Below the pieces are notes generated by a model. That model saw only the letters and a program-made list of their open reading frames with translations. It did not search any database and was not told the DNA's origin. A DNA stretch of 64,000 nucleotides from NCBI GenBank assembly GCA_015680685.1, contig MNCI01018006.1, positions 28,682-92,681 of the forward strand. The letters run 5' to 3'. Positions 12,261 to 25,500 of the stretch are shown in pieces; within the stretch, counting starts at the first letter, position 1, and each line of letters opens with the position of its first letter. This DNA is from Gnetum montanum (Eukaryota > Streptophyta > Gnetopsida > Gnetales > Gnetaceae). The translations under genes and the position numbers were made by a program.

Positions 12261-12629
12261 GTGTTAAATGGTGGTTATGGGAGGTAAACCCCATCATCCA
12301 ATACTAATCAAGGGCTAAACAAAGCCAGAAAAGGCTATAGTGTAGAGAACAAAGGACTGACATATTGAGATAGTTAGTAGTAGTGAGGTTACATAATGTC
12401 AACAATGCATAATAGATCATGATATGATAAGACAAGTTCAAACAAGGAAAAGTGGGATACATGTGGTGAATCTTAGTCAAAACATAGTACAAAAGGATTA
12501 GATTCTACAATTTTAAGCCTTAGCAAGCAATGGATTGAGTCTACAAAGGTCATGGACTAGTTTGGGCATCAACTAAAGCTATATCTAGGCTATTTGTGCC
12601 TAAAAATCAAGGGTTTAAAGGCTTTTATG
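12261..12629. other. No feature seen
   Basis: This is AT-rich sequence between minisatellite and tandem array. I find no domain, promoter or repeat in it. Confidence 0.5.
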
Positions 12630-15560
12630 TTGGATCCCCCTTGTTTCCACGTTGGTCAACATGGAAGGGATGACCCCTAGTGTGGATGAAATATCTAGAG
12701 GATTTTCAAGGCTTCTATTAACTAGTTTTCAACTCTTAGTGGCTTGTATGTTAGCATAGTTAACTGGGAAAGATTATAGACCAATTTTGACACCTATTTA
12801 AGTCTTTGGGACCCCCCCACCCCCAACCCCCTTTTAAGCCTTAAAGTGTCTTCCATGTTGGTTTCACATTGGCCGATATGGAGACCATGAAAAACATGTT
12901 GCATGGCATCAAAAAGATTAAGATTGGGATTCTAGGGCATTCCCAAGGAAATGTAAGGCCAAATCGATCAAAACTAATCTTTTTAAAGGTCAAGAAAGGT
13001 CAAAGGTAGTCCTTAAAGTTACATCCCCCTATCTCCACACTAACCAATGTGGATAGGAAGGGCTTAGCATAGAGGATTTTAATATAGGCTAAAATAAGAT
13101 CAAGCAGGGTTGCATGGATAGCTTGAACCAAGAACTAGTAGTTATGCATCTCTTAACTACAATTTTAGGCCATTTATATGAGGTTTTCAGTGTTAAAGCA
13201 AGTTTGAAGTAGTCTCCATGTTGGATCCACATTAGCTAGCATGGAGCTAGCATAAAGTAGAAGAGGAACTTTTGCTTTTTGTCTTAGGATGATATGGAGA
13301 GAAAATCAACCCAGTTTCTAGTCATGTTTGTAGGTTTTTTGAGGCCATTCAAGGTTACACACGCCTTGATCCATGTTTGGGGGTGTAGGGGGTTGATCTA
13401 GTATGGAGGATGAGATTTGATGAATTTTAAGGGCTAAAATGATGTCAAAATAATGCAATTTTAGGTCTATGAGGTCCTAGGCTTCGCTAATGTAGGTTTT
13501 TAATCTCTAAGAGTTTCCACTTGCTATTGAAAGGGGAAAACCAATTCTTTCACACTAGATCCACACTGGACAACATGGAAGAAGGGATGCCCAACATGGA
13601 TAGATCATAAATCCAAAATCTAGGCTAGTTTTGACCATAATCAACCATGAAAGTTATCCCCCATGGTTGCTAGTGTCAAAGGTTAGGCTTTAGAGTCAAA
13701 ATTTAGTGATTTCTAGGATTCCTAAGTGGTTTTATAAGTCATCCCACTTGGATCCACCTTGGCTCCACATTGGCTAATGTGGATCTAGTGTGGAATACCT
13801 TAAGGAATGGATTTTTTGCACTTTTCAATAGGTTTTGATCATGCATGTGTGTTTCTATAGTCACTGGTGTTCATGGCTAAGGCTAAGGGTTAGAATTTGC
13901 CAACTTTAAAGGTTTATAGGTAGTTTTGGAGTTTTCCCGCCTTGTTCCATGTTGGCTGCATGCTGGCTAGCATGGAACCAATGTAGAAGACTAGAGGGAA
14001 GTAGTTTTAAATTTTTTTCAATCAATTTTTGCTATGAATGTCCATTCCCAGGGTCATTGATGTTGATGATTAGAGCCTATGATCAAAACTTAGCAATTTT
14101 GAGGGTCTCTTAATGCTTTTATAGCTTGTCCTTTTAGTTCCACACTAGTTGGCATGGAATCAACGAAGAAGACCTTAGGAGGTTGATTTATGAATATTTT
14201 GGACTGAATTTCTGAAGTTTGGCACTCCTAAGTATGAGGACAATGTTGTAACACAAGTTTAGGTCAGTTTCACATTATTTTGATGCATCTATGACCTCTA
14301 ATGGACCTTCCAAACTACATCCATGATAGCTCCACACTGTCTAGTGTGAAAGAGAGGGGTTCTTAGCATTGGGGCCAAGACACTCATGAAAAATGATCAT
14401 TTTTGACAGGTATCAACTACCAAATCCTTTGGGAAGGTTGGGTTGTCAATAGAAGTCCATTTGGAGGTAAATTTGGAGATTTTTGGCTATCTCCCCCTTC
14501 ATCCACACTAGCTCCATGCTAGCCAATTTCAATAGGATCTCCCCCTACTATAGATGAACTTAGAGTCACAATTTGAGCTACTTTTGACAAGTTTCGACAT
14601 TGTTTTGAAGCTACCAAGTGTGTATAGGGTTGAGGGTCATGATTTGATGTTGAAATTGATCAGTTTGAAGGATCCTATCTATCCATGTAGTGAACCCTCT
14701 TTCTCCACACTAGGTAGGGTGTCCTTAGTGTGGAAGTGAGGAAGTGATGAATTTTTTATCATTTTTTATTAGTTTTGTGATGTTTGAAGGCTCTAAGAGA
14801 TTTTAGTAGGGTCTAGAGGTTACTATGGTAGGTCATTAGGTTGTTTATGGCTATAGAGAAGGTTATACTACACATTCCTAGAGCATACATGCTAGCTTCA
14901 CACTAGCTAGCATGGAGAGGATGGTTCACTATCAAGGAGAAGCTTTAAGGATGAAAATTAACTTGAAATTCCACTATTGTAAACTATCAAAGGTCATGGG
15001 AAAGCATAGGGGCTATCAAGGTAACATTTATGGTCACTTAGGACTTAGAGAAGGATTTTACATCATAACTCCTAAGCCTCCACATGAGCTCCATGTGGAT
15101 CAAATAAGTACAAAGGTTTCATGCACTTTCAACTATGTTTGATGAGGTTTTAGGGCTACTACAAGCCATTTGAGGGGTTCTAGGTCATGTGGACCCACTC
15201 CAAAATTTAGATCTGGGTTAAATAGGCACTATGAGGGTAGGAATAGGTGTTACCCCCCTTGCTCCATGCTAGGCTATGCTTCCCTAGTGTGAAAGCCCAT
15301 AATACCAAGTTTTGACTAGATCTAATCCCCTATTAGATCTTGATTAGGTCACAATTGCCAAAAATTGCAAGGAAGTTAGCTTTTTAAGGTTTTAGAATGT
15401 GGGAAGCATGCATCCATGCTAGATCCATGCCACCTAGTGTGAATTCATGGGGGTCAAGTCTTAAACATGGTATCAAGCATTTAAGAGCTCAAAGCCCTAG
15501 TGTTGATGGAGTTTTTAGTCTAAAAGCACCATGTGTGAAGCCGTATGGTGGAGCCCATAG
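12630..15560. repeat. Diverged tandem array, period about 187 bp
   Basis: A motif of the type TCCACACTAGCTAGCATGGA recurs about 16 times, near 12640, 12850, 13025, 13210, 13365, 13545, 13750, 13935, 14135, 14330, 14500, 14700, 14890, 15075, 15255 and 15400. Spacings range from about 150 to 210 and average close to 187. Each motif usually follows a C-rich run and precedes a mention of CTAGTGTGGA or AGCATGGAAC. Units are strongly diverged between motifs. The array lies just upstream of the plus-strand spliced ORF. A role as promoter-proximal repeats is inference. Confidence 0.75.
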
Positions 15561-15599
15561 CCTAGAACATAAAAGATTAAGTAGAAGTGTTATTTTCCC

Positions 15600-17436
15600 T
15601 TCGACTCTCATTGCAGAGAATAATTTTTCCCTCTTACACTTTAGTGCACTTTGAGTTCCAATTCACAAAAATTGACAATGGGGATTAGAGTGGAAGTGTT
15701 TAGGTTTAAGCTTCATTTTTATTGTTAATTTGCTTAAAACACCAACCACACTTCTCATTCCACACCTAAAATATTGGAGTAGAGCTATAGGAGAGTTTAT
15801 TACTACATATTCCATCTTCCATCAACATTGAAGCACCAAAAATTCCTTCCAAAAAATGTAAAATCCTTATCTCTTTAGTTTCCAAGCTTCTATAGTGTTG
15901 GTGCAACCCTGATGAAAAATTGTGAAGGATTAAGCAAGAACTAAAGGCTCCAAAAGGAAAATGAGGTTGCTCAAAACATCTTCAAGCTACCAAGGCCTAT
16001 TTCAATTCAAGCGTCTTCCTCACTCACTCCAAGGTAGGTCATCTCTAACCATTTTTTCAATTTCCCAACATTTCTGTGCTTTTCTATCTAGGATAGGATC
16101 ATTTTATTCATATCTATATAAAGGAGGTTGATCAAGTTGAATTTTGATGAATTTTTACCTCATATTTTTGTCATTTATACAGAGATCTAGGGTTATTTTT
16201 CTGCCCAAGCTTTGGTAGATTTGATTTTTAAAATAGGCTTGCTTTTTTTATGTGCTTTTTCTAAATATATTGGGAGTGGATCTATTTTTGTTAGGTCTAG
16301 ACCGATAATTTTGCTAAAATTAAATTCTAAAAAAATCATACCTCCTATTATGATGTTTTTTTACATTTTTTTAAGTTTTTTTCTAGTGGTTACGCTTCAA
16401 TTCATGGCAAAATTAAATTAGGTTTTATGAAATTTGTGTTTTTAGATACTTTTTTGATGAAAAAAGCAAGTAAAGCTATGAATTTTTTATTAAGAAAATG
16501 GATAAATGTTGGAAAAATATAAGGTTATTTATTTTTAGGATTATTTTAAAGCTTTGCATTGGTTATGACCTCATCTAATTTAGATTCACAACAATGAAGT
16601 TATAGCTATTTCAATTAGGTTGTGTACTTAGAGTTTTCACCATTTTTCATATTTTCATCCAAATTTACAACATTATACCAAATAAATGACAAGGGCTTTA
16701 ATTTTTTTTCTAAGTTTCTGTATGTAGTGCTTGGTTTAAGCTTTCCAATGATGTAGAATCAACTTGTTAAGTGCTGAAATGAATTTTTGGTGAATTTTTC
16801 ACCAACCCTATGTAGAATAGGGTGTATGTTGATGGCTACGGTTGTGCAAATCTGGTTATGGCTCATGTGAAATTAGTTATGTATTTTTTTGTTTGTGCTA
16901 GCTATGGCTGAAAATCTTGTGATTTTATGATTCTTCAATGGTAGAATCATTGAAAGCAAAGCTTTGAGGAAAATTTTATGATTTTTTAACTACGGCTATG
17001 TCAACTACACTTAATTTTGGTTATAGTAGTTTACCCCTTGAAGATGGATGTTATTAACATAGTTAGAGATTTCTCTTACTAGATTTCATGCCCTTGGGAA
17101 TGCCTAAAGATGTAAACTATGTTCTAAAGTTGGTTTCATGAGAAATAGATATTTTTAATATTTTAGCATGCTTTTTCTTGTGGCCATTTTTTCTAGGTTT
17201 TAATTTATTTCTCACTTAATGGATGGTTTGGACTAAGGAATAATTTTGGCTATGATGTTTAGGCTAGAATATTTTGGCTATACTGGTTTAATGGATATGG
17301 AGGTTCTAAATTGGTTGTTGTCAAATTTCTAAACAAATTTTGATAAGCACTTTAGAGAATTTTTACAAGGCCTAATTTCATTCCTAACTAAGGTGTTTTA
17401 TGAAATTCATAAGAAAATCATAAGGATTAAAACATT
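15600..17436 (+). other. Leader and large intron-like region of the antisense ORF
   Basis: This plus-strand exon-like stretch ends CTCACTCCAAG/GTAGGT at about 16033, a good splice donor. It is followed by roughly 1.4 kb of T-rich, stop-rich sequence typical of a plant intron. I see no coding frame with meaning here. The large intron upstream of the main ORF resembles a 5' UTR intron. Confidence 0.45.
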
Positions 17437-20400
17437 ATGTTAAAGATGCATATATTTTCCTCATACATGGTGCTAATAAAGCTTGTACTCATCTTGGTTG
17501 AGTTAGTAGGCATCTTATGTTGTATCAACCAACCGAAGGCCAACACCCCTCTACCTAACATGGATCTAAAGAATGGATCACTATGGTTCCATTTGAGGGT
17601 AAGGGAATTCCCTACCTACCTTCCATAGAAGTGTTATGATCTAGTAATACTTTTCTACAAAGATGGCTAGGGTAATAGTGGAGACCCTATTGCCTAGGTC
17701 TATGCATCTAGGTACTTGGTTCATAATTGATGATCTAGAGACTTGAGTAGCAAGAGAGTCAATGGAGACAAAGGATACCATTTATGCATGCTACCTTTCA
17801 AACATCTAGAAGTTGCCAGAGTATTCTTGGTACAACATTAATAATACTCTAATGGTGGCACAAAGAGCCCACTCACTATTCCAAAATCTTCCAGGCACCA
17901 TGTACCAACTATGAGGGTAAGCATGACTATTATAAGTTTTAATGCTTTGGCTTTATTTAATTAGATCATATTTTCCAACTTGTTGGCTTCACACACATCT
18001 TATAGGTACAAGGTTAATGATCATGTCTTGATCAAGAATGATCACACCTTTGTGGTAGCCCATACCACATTGAGCGAATTCACCAAAGGCCCCAAGATCA
18101 TACATGTCACTTTTGAATAGCTAAGGAGGGACTTTCATGAATACCCTACCATATTTGACCTTGTTTACAATAAGTGTGTGGCTACCAAAACAAGAAATAG
18201 TTGGTGGGTAGCTCCTAAGGAAATTAGAGATATGGGCATCATTGTTGAGAGCCCTACATAAGCTTCACTAATTAGGAAGAAGAAAGATGGAAAATGATGA
18301 TTTTCTATGTTATACCTAAGGTTTTATGACTATTTGAATCTTAAGTGATTCTATAGTCTAAACGTAGCTATACTGATGCTAAGCACCTATTTCTGACTTG
18401 CTAGACCTTCCACTTATGCTAATGTCACTATACCCCTGACTAGGCATTCTGCAAATACTCTCATCCTAAATTTCAATGAGGTGGATCTAGCATAGGAGTG
18501 GTTGAGGGGTAAGGTATCTAAAAACATTTAGAAAAACATTATGCATTCAAGTTTTCTCAAGATCTTCATCGTACCTGGCCCTATTGTCCCTTATGTGGAG
18601 ATGTTGAATGTCATTGACTTCTTTGATGTAGGAGCTAATGTGTTTTGCACCTTAGTGTGAGGCATACCAATTGTCATTACCATCAATGAGTCCACCTTTC
18701 ATGACTTGTTTGGTGTTCTCACTAACAGGACACTAGTTGCCACCAAATCAATGAAGGAGGCTAACCATTGTGTAGAAGTTAAGAAGTGGTTTGGTGCTAA
18801 CAAGGGCCACTCTAGAATTTCTTTTGATAGCTTCATAGACCCTAACACATGGAAGTCCTATCCCTTGTTCAAGTGTTAGGCCTTTCCTAAATTTTTTTCA
18901 AAAAAGAAATTAATTAGTATTGCATAGGGATGGACCTTCAAGAAGGTCTTGAAGGAGGGTACTCCTTTTAATTGGGCTTCTTCCTTGGCTATGAGAATCA
19001 AGCAGGAAATCCCCAAACTTTGTGAGGACCCCTCTAAATATTCCACATCCACTATGCATTTTTTTTAGGTTATCTAAAGAGGCTCACCAAATTCTGGGTG
19101 GTGAGAAGGAATGCTTCATGGACGTAGCAGGACCCAAAATAGTTGTTCAAGCCTTGGATAAAACATCTTTATACAACTATGCAAGATTAGAACCCACTAG
19201 AGGACATGAAAGATTCATTTTCTATGATCAGTAAGAACCTTGGTGTTAGTCAGTGTGAATCCCTTGACAACATGGGGGAGGTGCCTCTTACATTCTCAGT
19301 GAACATCCAGAGAGCTCAACAATTACATGCTAAAGCTAATGAGGTAGACAAGGCTAGTTTAAAATGGCTAGGAGAGAAAGCATCACCAGCATCAAAGCCA
19401 CCATCTAAAAAAAAGATCATCTTTAACATCCCACAGTTAGATCAAGTAGTCACATGTATGCTTTAACTATGCTCTTAATGATCTTGGCTATGTTTTGACC
19501 TATGGCTATACTTACTAACTTGTCTAATGGGCTATGGCTACAAGATAGTGGTGGAACTTAGTAGCCCAAGCTACCACTACAAAAGAGGAACAAAGACAAG
19601 CAAAGGAGGCACATAGATGTGCAAGGAAAGAGTGGCAATGGTAGAGGAGGAACAAATGTGTATAGAGGAGGCACTCTTGCAACAAGATATGGATAATATA
19701 GATGCCTTGTTTGTGGAGCCACTACCTAAGGAGCCTTTGACTAACATACCTAATGATGATGATGATGAGGGTGAGGATCTAGGTATGCCTATGCTTTGCT
19801 TGTTATTACCCATGGTTTAGTTCTTACTATCTGATGATTGTCATGTGTATGATAGTTCTTGAGCCACAATTAAGGGCCTCTACATCCATGTTTTGCATGA
19901 AACCATGCGTAGAGGTCCCAAGCAAGATAGAATTCATGCACAAAATATTAGAGGACATCATTGGTTAGTTGCAACAAGTTTCACCCAAGATTGCTAAGGA
20001 CTATGTTTTTCTACAAGTTATCTTTTATGTTATGGATACTTTCTTTTTTATACTATGTTTATGGTTATATTTTTGTTGTTATTAGTGTCATAAATTACAT
20101 GGGATATGGCCCAAGAGAAGGAGTTTAACTCCTTACCTAAGCTTCCTCTTAACACCCCACATGTCCCCTTGAAGTTGTATGAAATTGTCACTGATCTTGT
20201 GGTTTCATGAGCAAAATCTTCATGGGAGATTTAAAGGTCCAATGAATCCCTATGATAATAGGTTATGACCTTGAAGGAGGAAAATAAAAGGTAAGCCAAA
20301 AGGATCTAGGATCTTGAGGAATGTAAAGCCTTTGTGGAAGCCTAAGTGGCTAACTTAGGGACCTTACAAACCAAGGAGATCACATGGGCTTGCTACTGGC

Positions 20401-21053
20401 ACACCATCCAAGACAAGGTTTCCCTCTAGTGGGAGTTGCAAGAGTAGCAAATGAAAATTGACTTAATCTCTCGAAAGGCATAGGATTGAAAGGATTACAA
20501 TACTTGGATCCTACAGTGGGGTAAGACATAAAAGGATTACAAGTGGTAGTATAAGGTTGATCTAGAGGCATACCTAAAGTGGCTAAATAGGAAGATGACC
20601 AAATGGTAGAAGAGGAATTTGTTTATCAAGGGCATTTAGGCTAAGAGTGCTTTCAACCTCTCAGATCACTATAGCTATAGATGAGGTCTCTATAGCTATG
20701 GTCTTGTGGGATCCACCATCATGGACAAGTATAGACAAGACTAATATCTTCACAAGCATCAATTTTGGGGATACTGACTGAGCCAACATGGAAGAAGATC
20801 AAATTCTCCAACATTTGAAGATTGGATTCACCATCTTCCCGAAGAGTTTATAGAGATGGATTCCTCATAGGTTTTATAGCTCTTATGATTTATCTTTTAA
20901 TTTTTTGTTTTGCATTTGTTTATGTCATGGTTTTGGTTATATTGGCTATTAATTAGTTGTATGTTATCATATCATAGGTACCATATGATGTCAACGATCC
21001 TAGTAGTGTAGGGAATGATGATGATGATGGTTCACCACCTTCTTCCCATTAAA
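17437..21053 (+). pseudogene. Accessory ORF of X on the opposite strand, intron-containing, function unknown
   Basis: The coding-like strand is plus, antisense to all X domains. Visible exon pieces: about 17470-17909 (YACYLSNI, KLPEYSWYNINNTLMVAQR) ending with donor GG/GTAAGC; from about 18005 after acceptor CTTATAG (HVLIKNDHTFVVAHTTLSEF, NSWWVAPKEIRDMGIIVESP near 18205, VEVKKWFGANKGHSRISFD near 18780); 19206-19466 and 19577-19820, a charged Glu/Gln-rich stretch with DNIDALFVEPLPKEPL and an acidic DDDDEGED run; 20110-20860, degenerate; and a last exon after ATCATAG, coding VPYDVNDPSSVGNDDDDGSP and stopping at about 21053. Stops break every exon. I do not recognise the family. Additional ORFs, some antisense, are known in Tat elements, but usually elsewhere in the element. 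Confidence 0.55.
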
Positions 21054-21424
21054 ATTCCCCCTTGGCACCACTAGATGCATGATGTAATAACTTTTGTTAA
21101 TGATTTTTGATTTATTTTATTTCATGTTGGATGTTGTATGGCTTATGTTGGCCAATGCTTATGTTGTAGACATTTTGACACTTCTAGTTTATTGTTTTAA
21201 TATTTATGCCATATAATGTGGTTATAGCTATATATATATTTTAAATGTTTTAAATTTTAAGTTTCAATTTTAGTTTTGGCTACATATGTTGTTGATGGCT
21301 TTACTTTTTTAAGGTTTTAAGGTTATAAATATTGTAAGCAAGGCTATGCTACTGATGGCTACATTGGCTATTTACACTATGGTTAGAGTATAAGATTATG
21401 CATTGCCATAAATTTTTATCACCA
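21054..21424. other. AT-rich tail after the antisense ORF
   Basis: This is T-rich sequence with no frame. It may be the 3' UTR and terminator area of the plus-strand ORF; nothing else is seen. Confidence 0.4.
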
Positions 21425-21625
21425 CTTTAAGATTGTGGCAAGTTGCAACCTAGGTTTAAAGTCATAGCAGACTATAGCACCAATTTAATGTCTTAACAAA
21501 CTGCAATGCTAAGTTACGCCCTTGGCAGGTTGTAGGTTTGCTAGTTTTAGGCCATAGCAGGTCTTCGGTTTTGATAGTTTTAGGCTATGGTGGGCCTTGG
21601 GCTTTTACTAGTTTTAGACCATGGT
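21425..21625. repeat. Minisatellite, right flank of X accessory block
   Basis: About six units of the form TAGTTTTAGGCCATAGCAGGTC are present. They belong to the same family as 5335-5490, 12155-12260 and 63180-63545 and have the same orientation. Two patches bracket the accessory block. Confidence 0.65.
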
Positions 21626-22079
21626 GGATCATCATTAAAACGAAACTTGTATTTTTGATGATTTTCTATTTTAATTTTTTTATGGGTTTACTAGTTCTAA
21701 TATTTTTATAGGACTTTTAAATTTACAACATGTGCAAAAGTAAAGAAAGAAAAAGTCTCTAATAAATAAAAATTCAAATAAAAGTAAAAACTTAGGCTAC
21801 ATGCATAAAAGAGTAAAATAAAGTGCACAAAAAGCATAGCAAGTTAACATAAAATATTTATGCTATAGGGCTACCAATGCATATTGTTATATGGGTATAA
21901 GGGCATGGGGTGGAAGGGTTAAGGTGTACTTCACTTGTGGAAACTCTTCCTAATCTTTGAAATATTAGGAAATGTGTAAGGTCTACTTTGCACAAGTTTC
22001 TATTCACCATCCCCTTCACCAAAAATGTTAAAAGGAAGTTCATCCCATAATGCATCTTACTATCCATCATTGTTATTAT
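21626..22079. other. Spacer between protease and accessory block
   Basis: A 70-residue minus-strand open frame (21858-22070) follows on from protease but matches nothing I know. The part nearer the block is AT-rich and could be an intron start on the minus strand. Confidence 0.4.
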
Positions 22080-22540
22080 TGCCTTTTTCTCTCTCTCGAG
22101 TCAATAGATTTCATAGTTATGAGTTTCTTCTTGAAACTTCACTTCAGAACCCTATGCATAAGGGAGATTAATCTCTTATGGGAGGTACCATGTTATCACC
22201 ATGAATGATGATTTTACCTTCCTCATAAGGGAGGCAAATCTCTTGGTGGATGGGTGAGGACAAGGGTTGTAACTAAGACAACCAATAACTTCCTAGGATA
22301 AGGTTAAATCCTGGTCTCTCCTTCACCACTAAGAAATCCATGATTGTGTAGAATTACTCCCCTACCACAAAATTGAAGGAGATAGATCCTTTGACAAAAA
22401 CCCTTCATTTGTTGAAGGAGTTAAGAGCAACTATTGATGTGCATTATATTTTCTTTGTCAACCCTAATTACTCAACAATGGTGCATGTGATGACATTTGT
22501 TGTACCCCTATCATCTACATGCACCTAGTGCACCATATAT
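22080..22540 (-). pseudogene. X aspartic protease
   Basis: The minus-strand frame reads VDDRGTTNVIT (retropepsin active-site region, normally DDGSSTNIIT or similar), then VFVKGSISFNFVVGE, YTIMDFLVVKERPGFNLILG and EICLPYEEGKIIIHGDN. This is the protease and its usual C-terminal neighbourhood in Tat-like gypsy polyproteins. The active-site Ser/Thr-Gly is altered and stops are present. Confidence 0.85.
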
Positions 22541-22559
22541 TACCATACACATATGGTTA

Positions 22560-25500
22560 TGAAAAGAGGAGCCCTACTCACTTCACCATTTTGGGGGCTA
22601 GCATGGATTTCGTTATCACGAAACACCAACAATGTTGACTTCTTCTTCCTTGGTGAAGAAGGAACCATCACTACATTGATGAATTCCTTATTAGTGGGGA
22701 TGTCATCACTAGTGAGAAGTCAACATTTGTACTAGTAGTTTACAATGCGTAGTAAAAGTCATGAGCAAGTCATAGAGACTTAAGGTTTTATTTTTCTAAT
22801 TGAGGGACTATTTGACTTACTCCATCACACTAAGAAAATTTTTGTCACTGGCCATGGGTTTGACACCTCAATTGTACTTTACTTCCTCCATGTGGCCCAA
22901 AATGTAAGCTTTGGACTTAGATTGTTGATGTTGGGGCCTCTCCTCTTTCTTCTGGTTTTGAATTTTGAAATCCTCTCATGGTCTACTAGTTTAGGTAGGT
23001 TGGGTAGAGGACGTCATTAATATAGATGATATCATAGTGGGCTTCAGTGGACCCACTTCCTTCCATGCCTTAGTATACTTGTTACCCTTGTTATTAGGCT
23101 TTTGCTTATGCTTCTTCCTATGCTTAGTTGAGGCTTCTTGGTTGTTGTTAGTTATGTTAAAGAAAGAAGCTGTGACATTAGCCACCATGGGAAGTCTTGT
23201 CCTTTTGTTGGGGCTAGCTATGCTATAGTGGCTTGGGGCATCTTGATGATAAAAGGTTCTCATGGAGGCACTTATGATGGTACTCTCACTATAAAGGGGG
23301 ATCTTGAGCTAGTGAAAGTTGAAGAAGAGCTTTCATTGTAAGGGGGTACCTAAATCACACAAGGTTCCCTCATGAGTATCTAAATGTCATCCATGGTGAA
23401 TGTTGATATAATGTATGCAACATTTTTTGCATTCAGTGGACCTTATACACTTTCATCAATTGGTTTTGTGGTCAAATAGGGTAAGATGCATCTAAAACTA
23501 GCTCTTCCCTATCTATCATCTTCTATAGGTCATCCTTCACTACAAGGTAGAAGTTTGTGCCATGAGCAGGTAGTTGGTGATAGTACAAAAATTGGTATAA
23601 CCTAAAGTATTTAAGTAGTTGTGGATCATCCTTTGTTACTTGAGTGGCATTTTGGCTATCTAACATAGCCTATCATGCTTCTTTAGGGAAGCTTCGATCA
23701 TACGCTTGTATTGAATGCACCCACTTTTCAATAGTTGGTCTAATAACCTAGATGGTTTTAATAGTAGCCTAGTATATTTGGACTTGTCATTTCTTTCAAA
23801 GTTGGGTCTAAATGTTTTCAATGCAGTGGTCCTAGAGATTGATGGTTGGTCATCTCAATCACTAGTGGGGGCCTTGGGTGGGTTTGTCCTTGGCCCTTGC
23901 TTAGTGGTTTTCTCCTATTTGGTTACTATTACTATAGCCATGTTTTTTTGCTTACTCTTTTACTTGTTCCTTTGTGTGTGTTGTTTTTTGTATGCCACAT
24001 AAGCCTGGTCATGACTAGCCTCCATAGCATCCTCTATGTTCTTGGTCTAGGAGAAAACTTGACTAAGTCTCCATGAATCAAGATAGTATAGCTTAGATTT
24101 AATGAAATTGTTGAATACCCCCTTGGATATAGCCAACAAGTGGGTTTCAACTATAGGCTATGGTATCTCATTTAGTAGACTATTCCATCATTATATGAAC
24201 TTCTACACTAGCTCAAGGGGTCCTTAATCGACCTTCATTAGTTGGTCAATTGTAGTATCAAGCTTTAATTTGTACTTGAAGTAGTTAACAAATTGGGCTA
24301 TGATCTCTTCAAGGGAGGATATGAATCCTCTAGGTAGGGCATGGTACCAATCAAGTGCTTTCCTAATCAAGGACATAGGAAATATTCTCATTATAGTATG
24401 TGTCCATGATTGCAATAGCAAGCAATTAGATCAGAAGATTATAAGGTGAACATTGGGATCACCTTCTCCATTATACTTTCTGAATTAAGGTATAGGAACA
24501 CTAAGAGGAAGTACCAAGGGTGGCACCATAAGATTTATTGGATCATCTTGCTAAAAGTTCATGATCTTGAATCTTTGAAAAGTAGAAGCCTTGAGCCTCT
24601 TCAACTCAACTATGAGGTCTTAGATCATCTAGAAGGCTTTATCCAAGCCCGCTAGTGTCCTTGTTGGTGCAAGAGTTTCACAAATGATTATGTTATCTAT
24701 TGGAAGGCTTGTGGCCTCACTATTGGTTGTAAGATAGAGAGAAGAGGTTGTGTCATGGTTGTGGTCTATAGGCCAAATAAGGAGAAAGATGCTTATGCTA
24801 GAATCTGAGGCATAAATGGAACAAAGGTGGAATGTGACCCCTAGGTTTCTTGAGGTTCAATTATGGCCCCACATGATTGTTCAATGGGTTAGTGGTAGTA
24901 ACTACTACCAACATCGAACATACTGACCTAGGTTGGGTGGCAAGTAGCATGGAGAAATGCAAAGTGGTTGGATATAGCATCAATTGTGCTTGGTGTGCAG
25001 TATTATTAGCATGCATTTGAACATGGTTAGGTACAATGGAAACAAAGGTGATGGGGCATGTCTAGTAGAAAAGGTGAAGGGAGTAGAGGTGGGCACTATG
25101 GTCTTGGGGATTCCTTGTTGGAAGAGTTCCTTCAAAAGGTTCTCAAGCTCAAACTCTATCCCAAATTCATCTTCCTCCTTTGGTTGTCCATCAAAGGTTA
25201 CCTTCTAATTATCTTCATCAACCTCAATGACGAGGGCTAAGATGCCAATGTAGAGGTAATTAAGAGGTATTGGTCATAGGGGAGGGAATATACTCCTTCC
25301 CATCATGATGGATGGGCTTAAATTCCCTCTTGGATTCTACTTCCACTTGTGGTATTACCATGCCAACTTGGATCTTAGCATAAATGAAGTGATAGTGCTC
25401 TTCATTTATTATTAAGAACCTAGGAATTTTCCCCCTAAGTCTCAAGGACTATCTACATCCAATCATAGTGGGGTCTTTAGGGTCATAGGCCTTCACATAC

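Noticed and set aside
12630-15560. CRISPR array
   Set aside because: The units are about 187 bp and diverged, without short identical repeats and unique spacers, and the context is a plant retroelement.
12155-21857. The X accessory block as a separate LTR retrotransposon with its own LTRs
   Set aside because: I could not find a pair of long direct repeats or a target duplication at its edges; only the minisatellite patches match. Left open as a finding.
23715-24002. Plus-strand hydrophobic ORF (95 residues), possible membrane protein
   Set aside because: It is antisense to X gag and shows only low-complexity Leu/Phe/Val runs, expected from the complement of a charged gag region.
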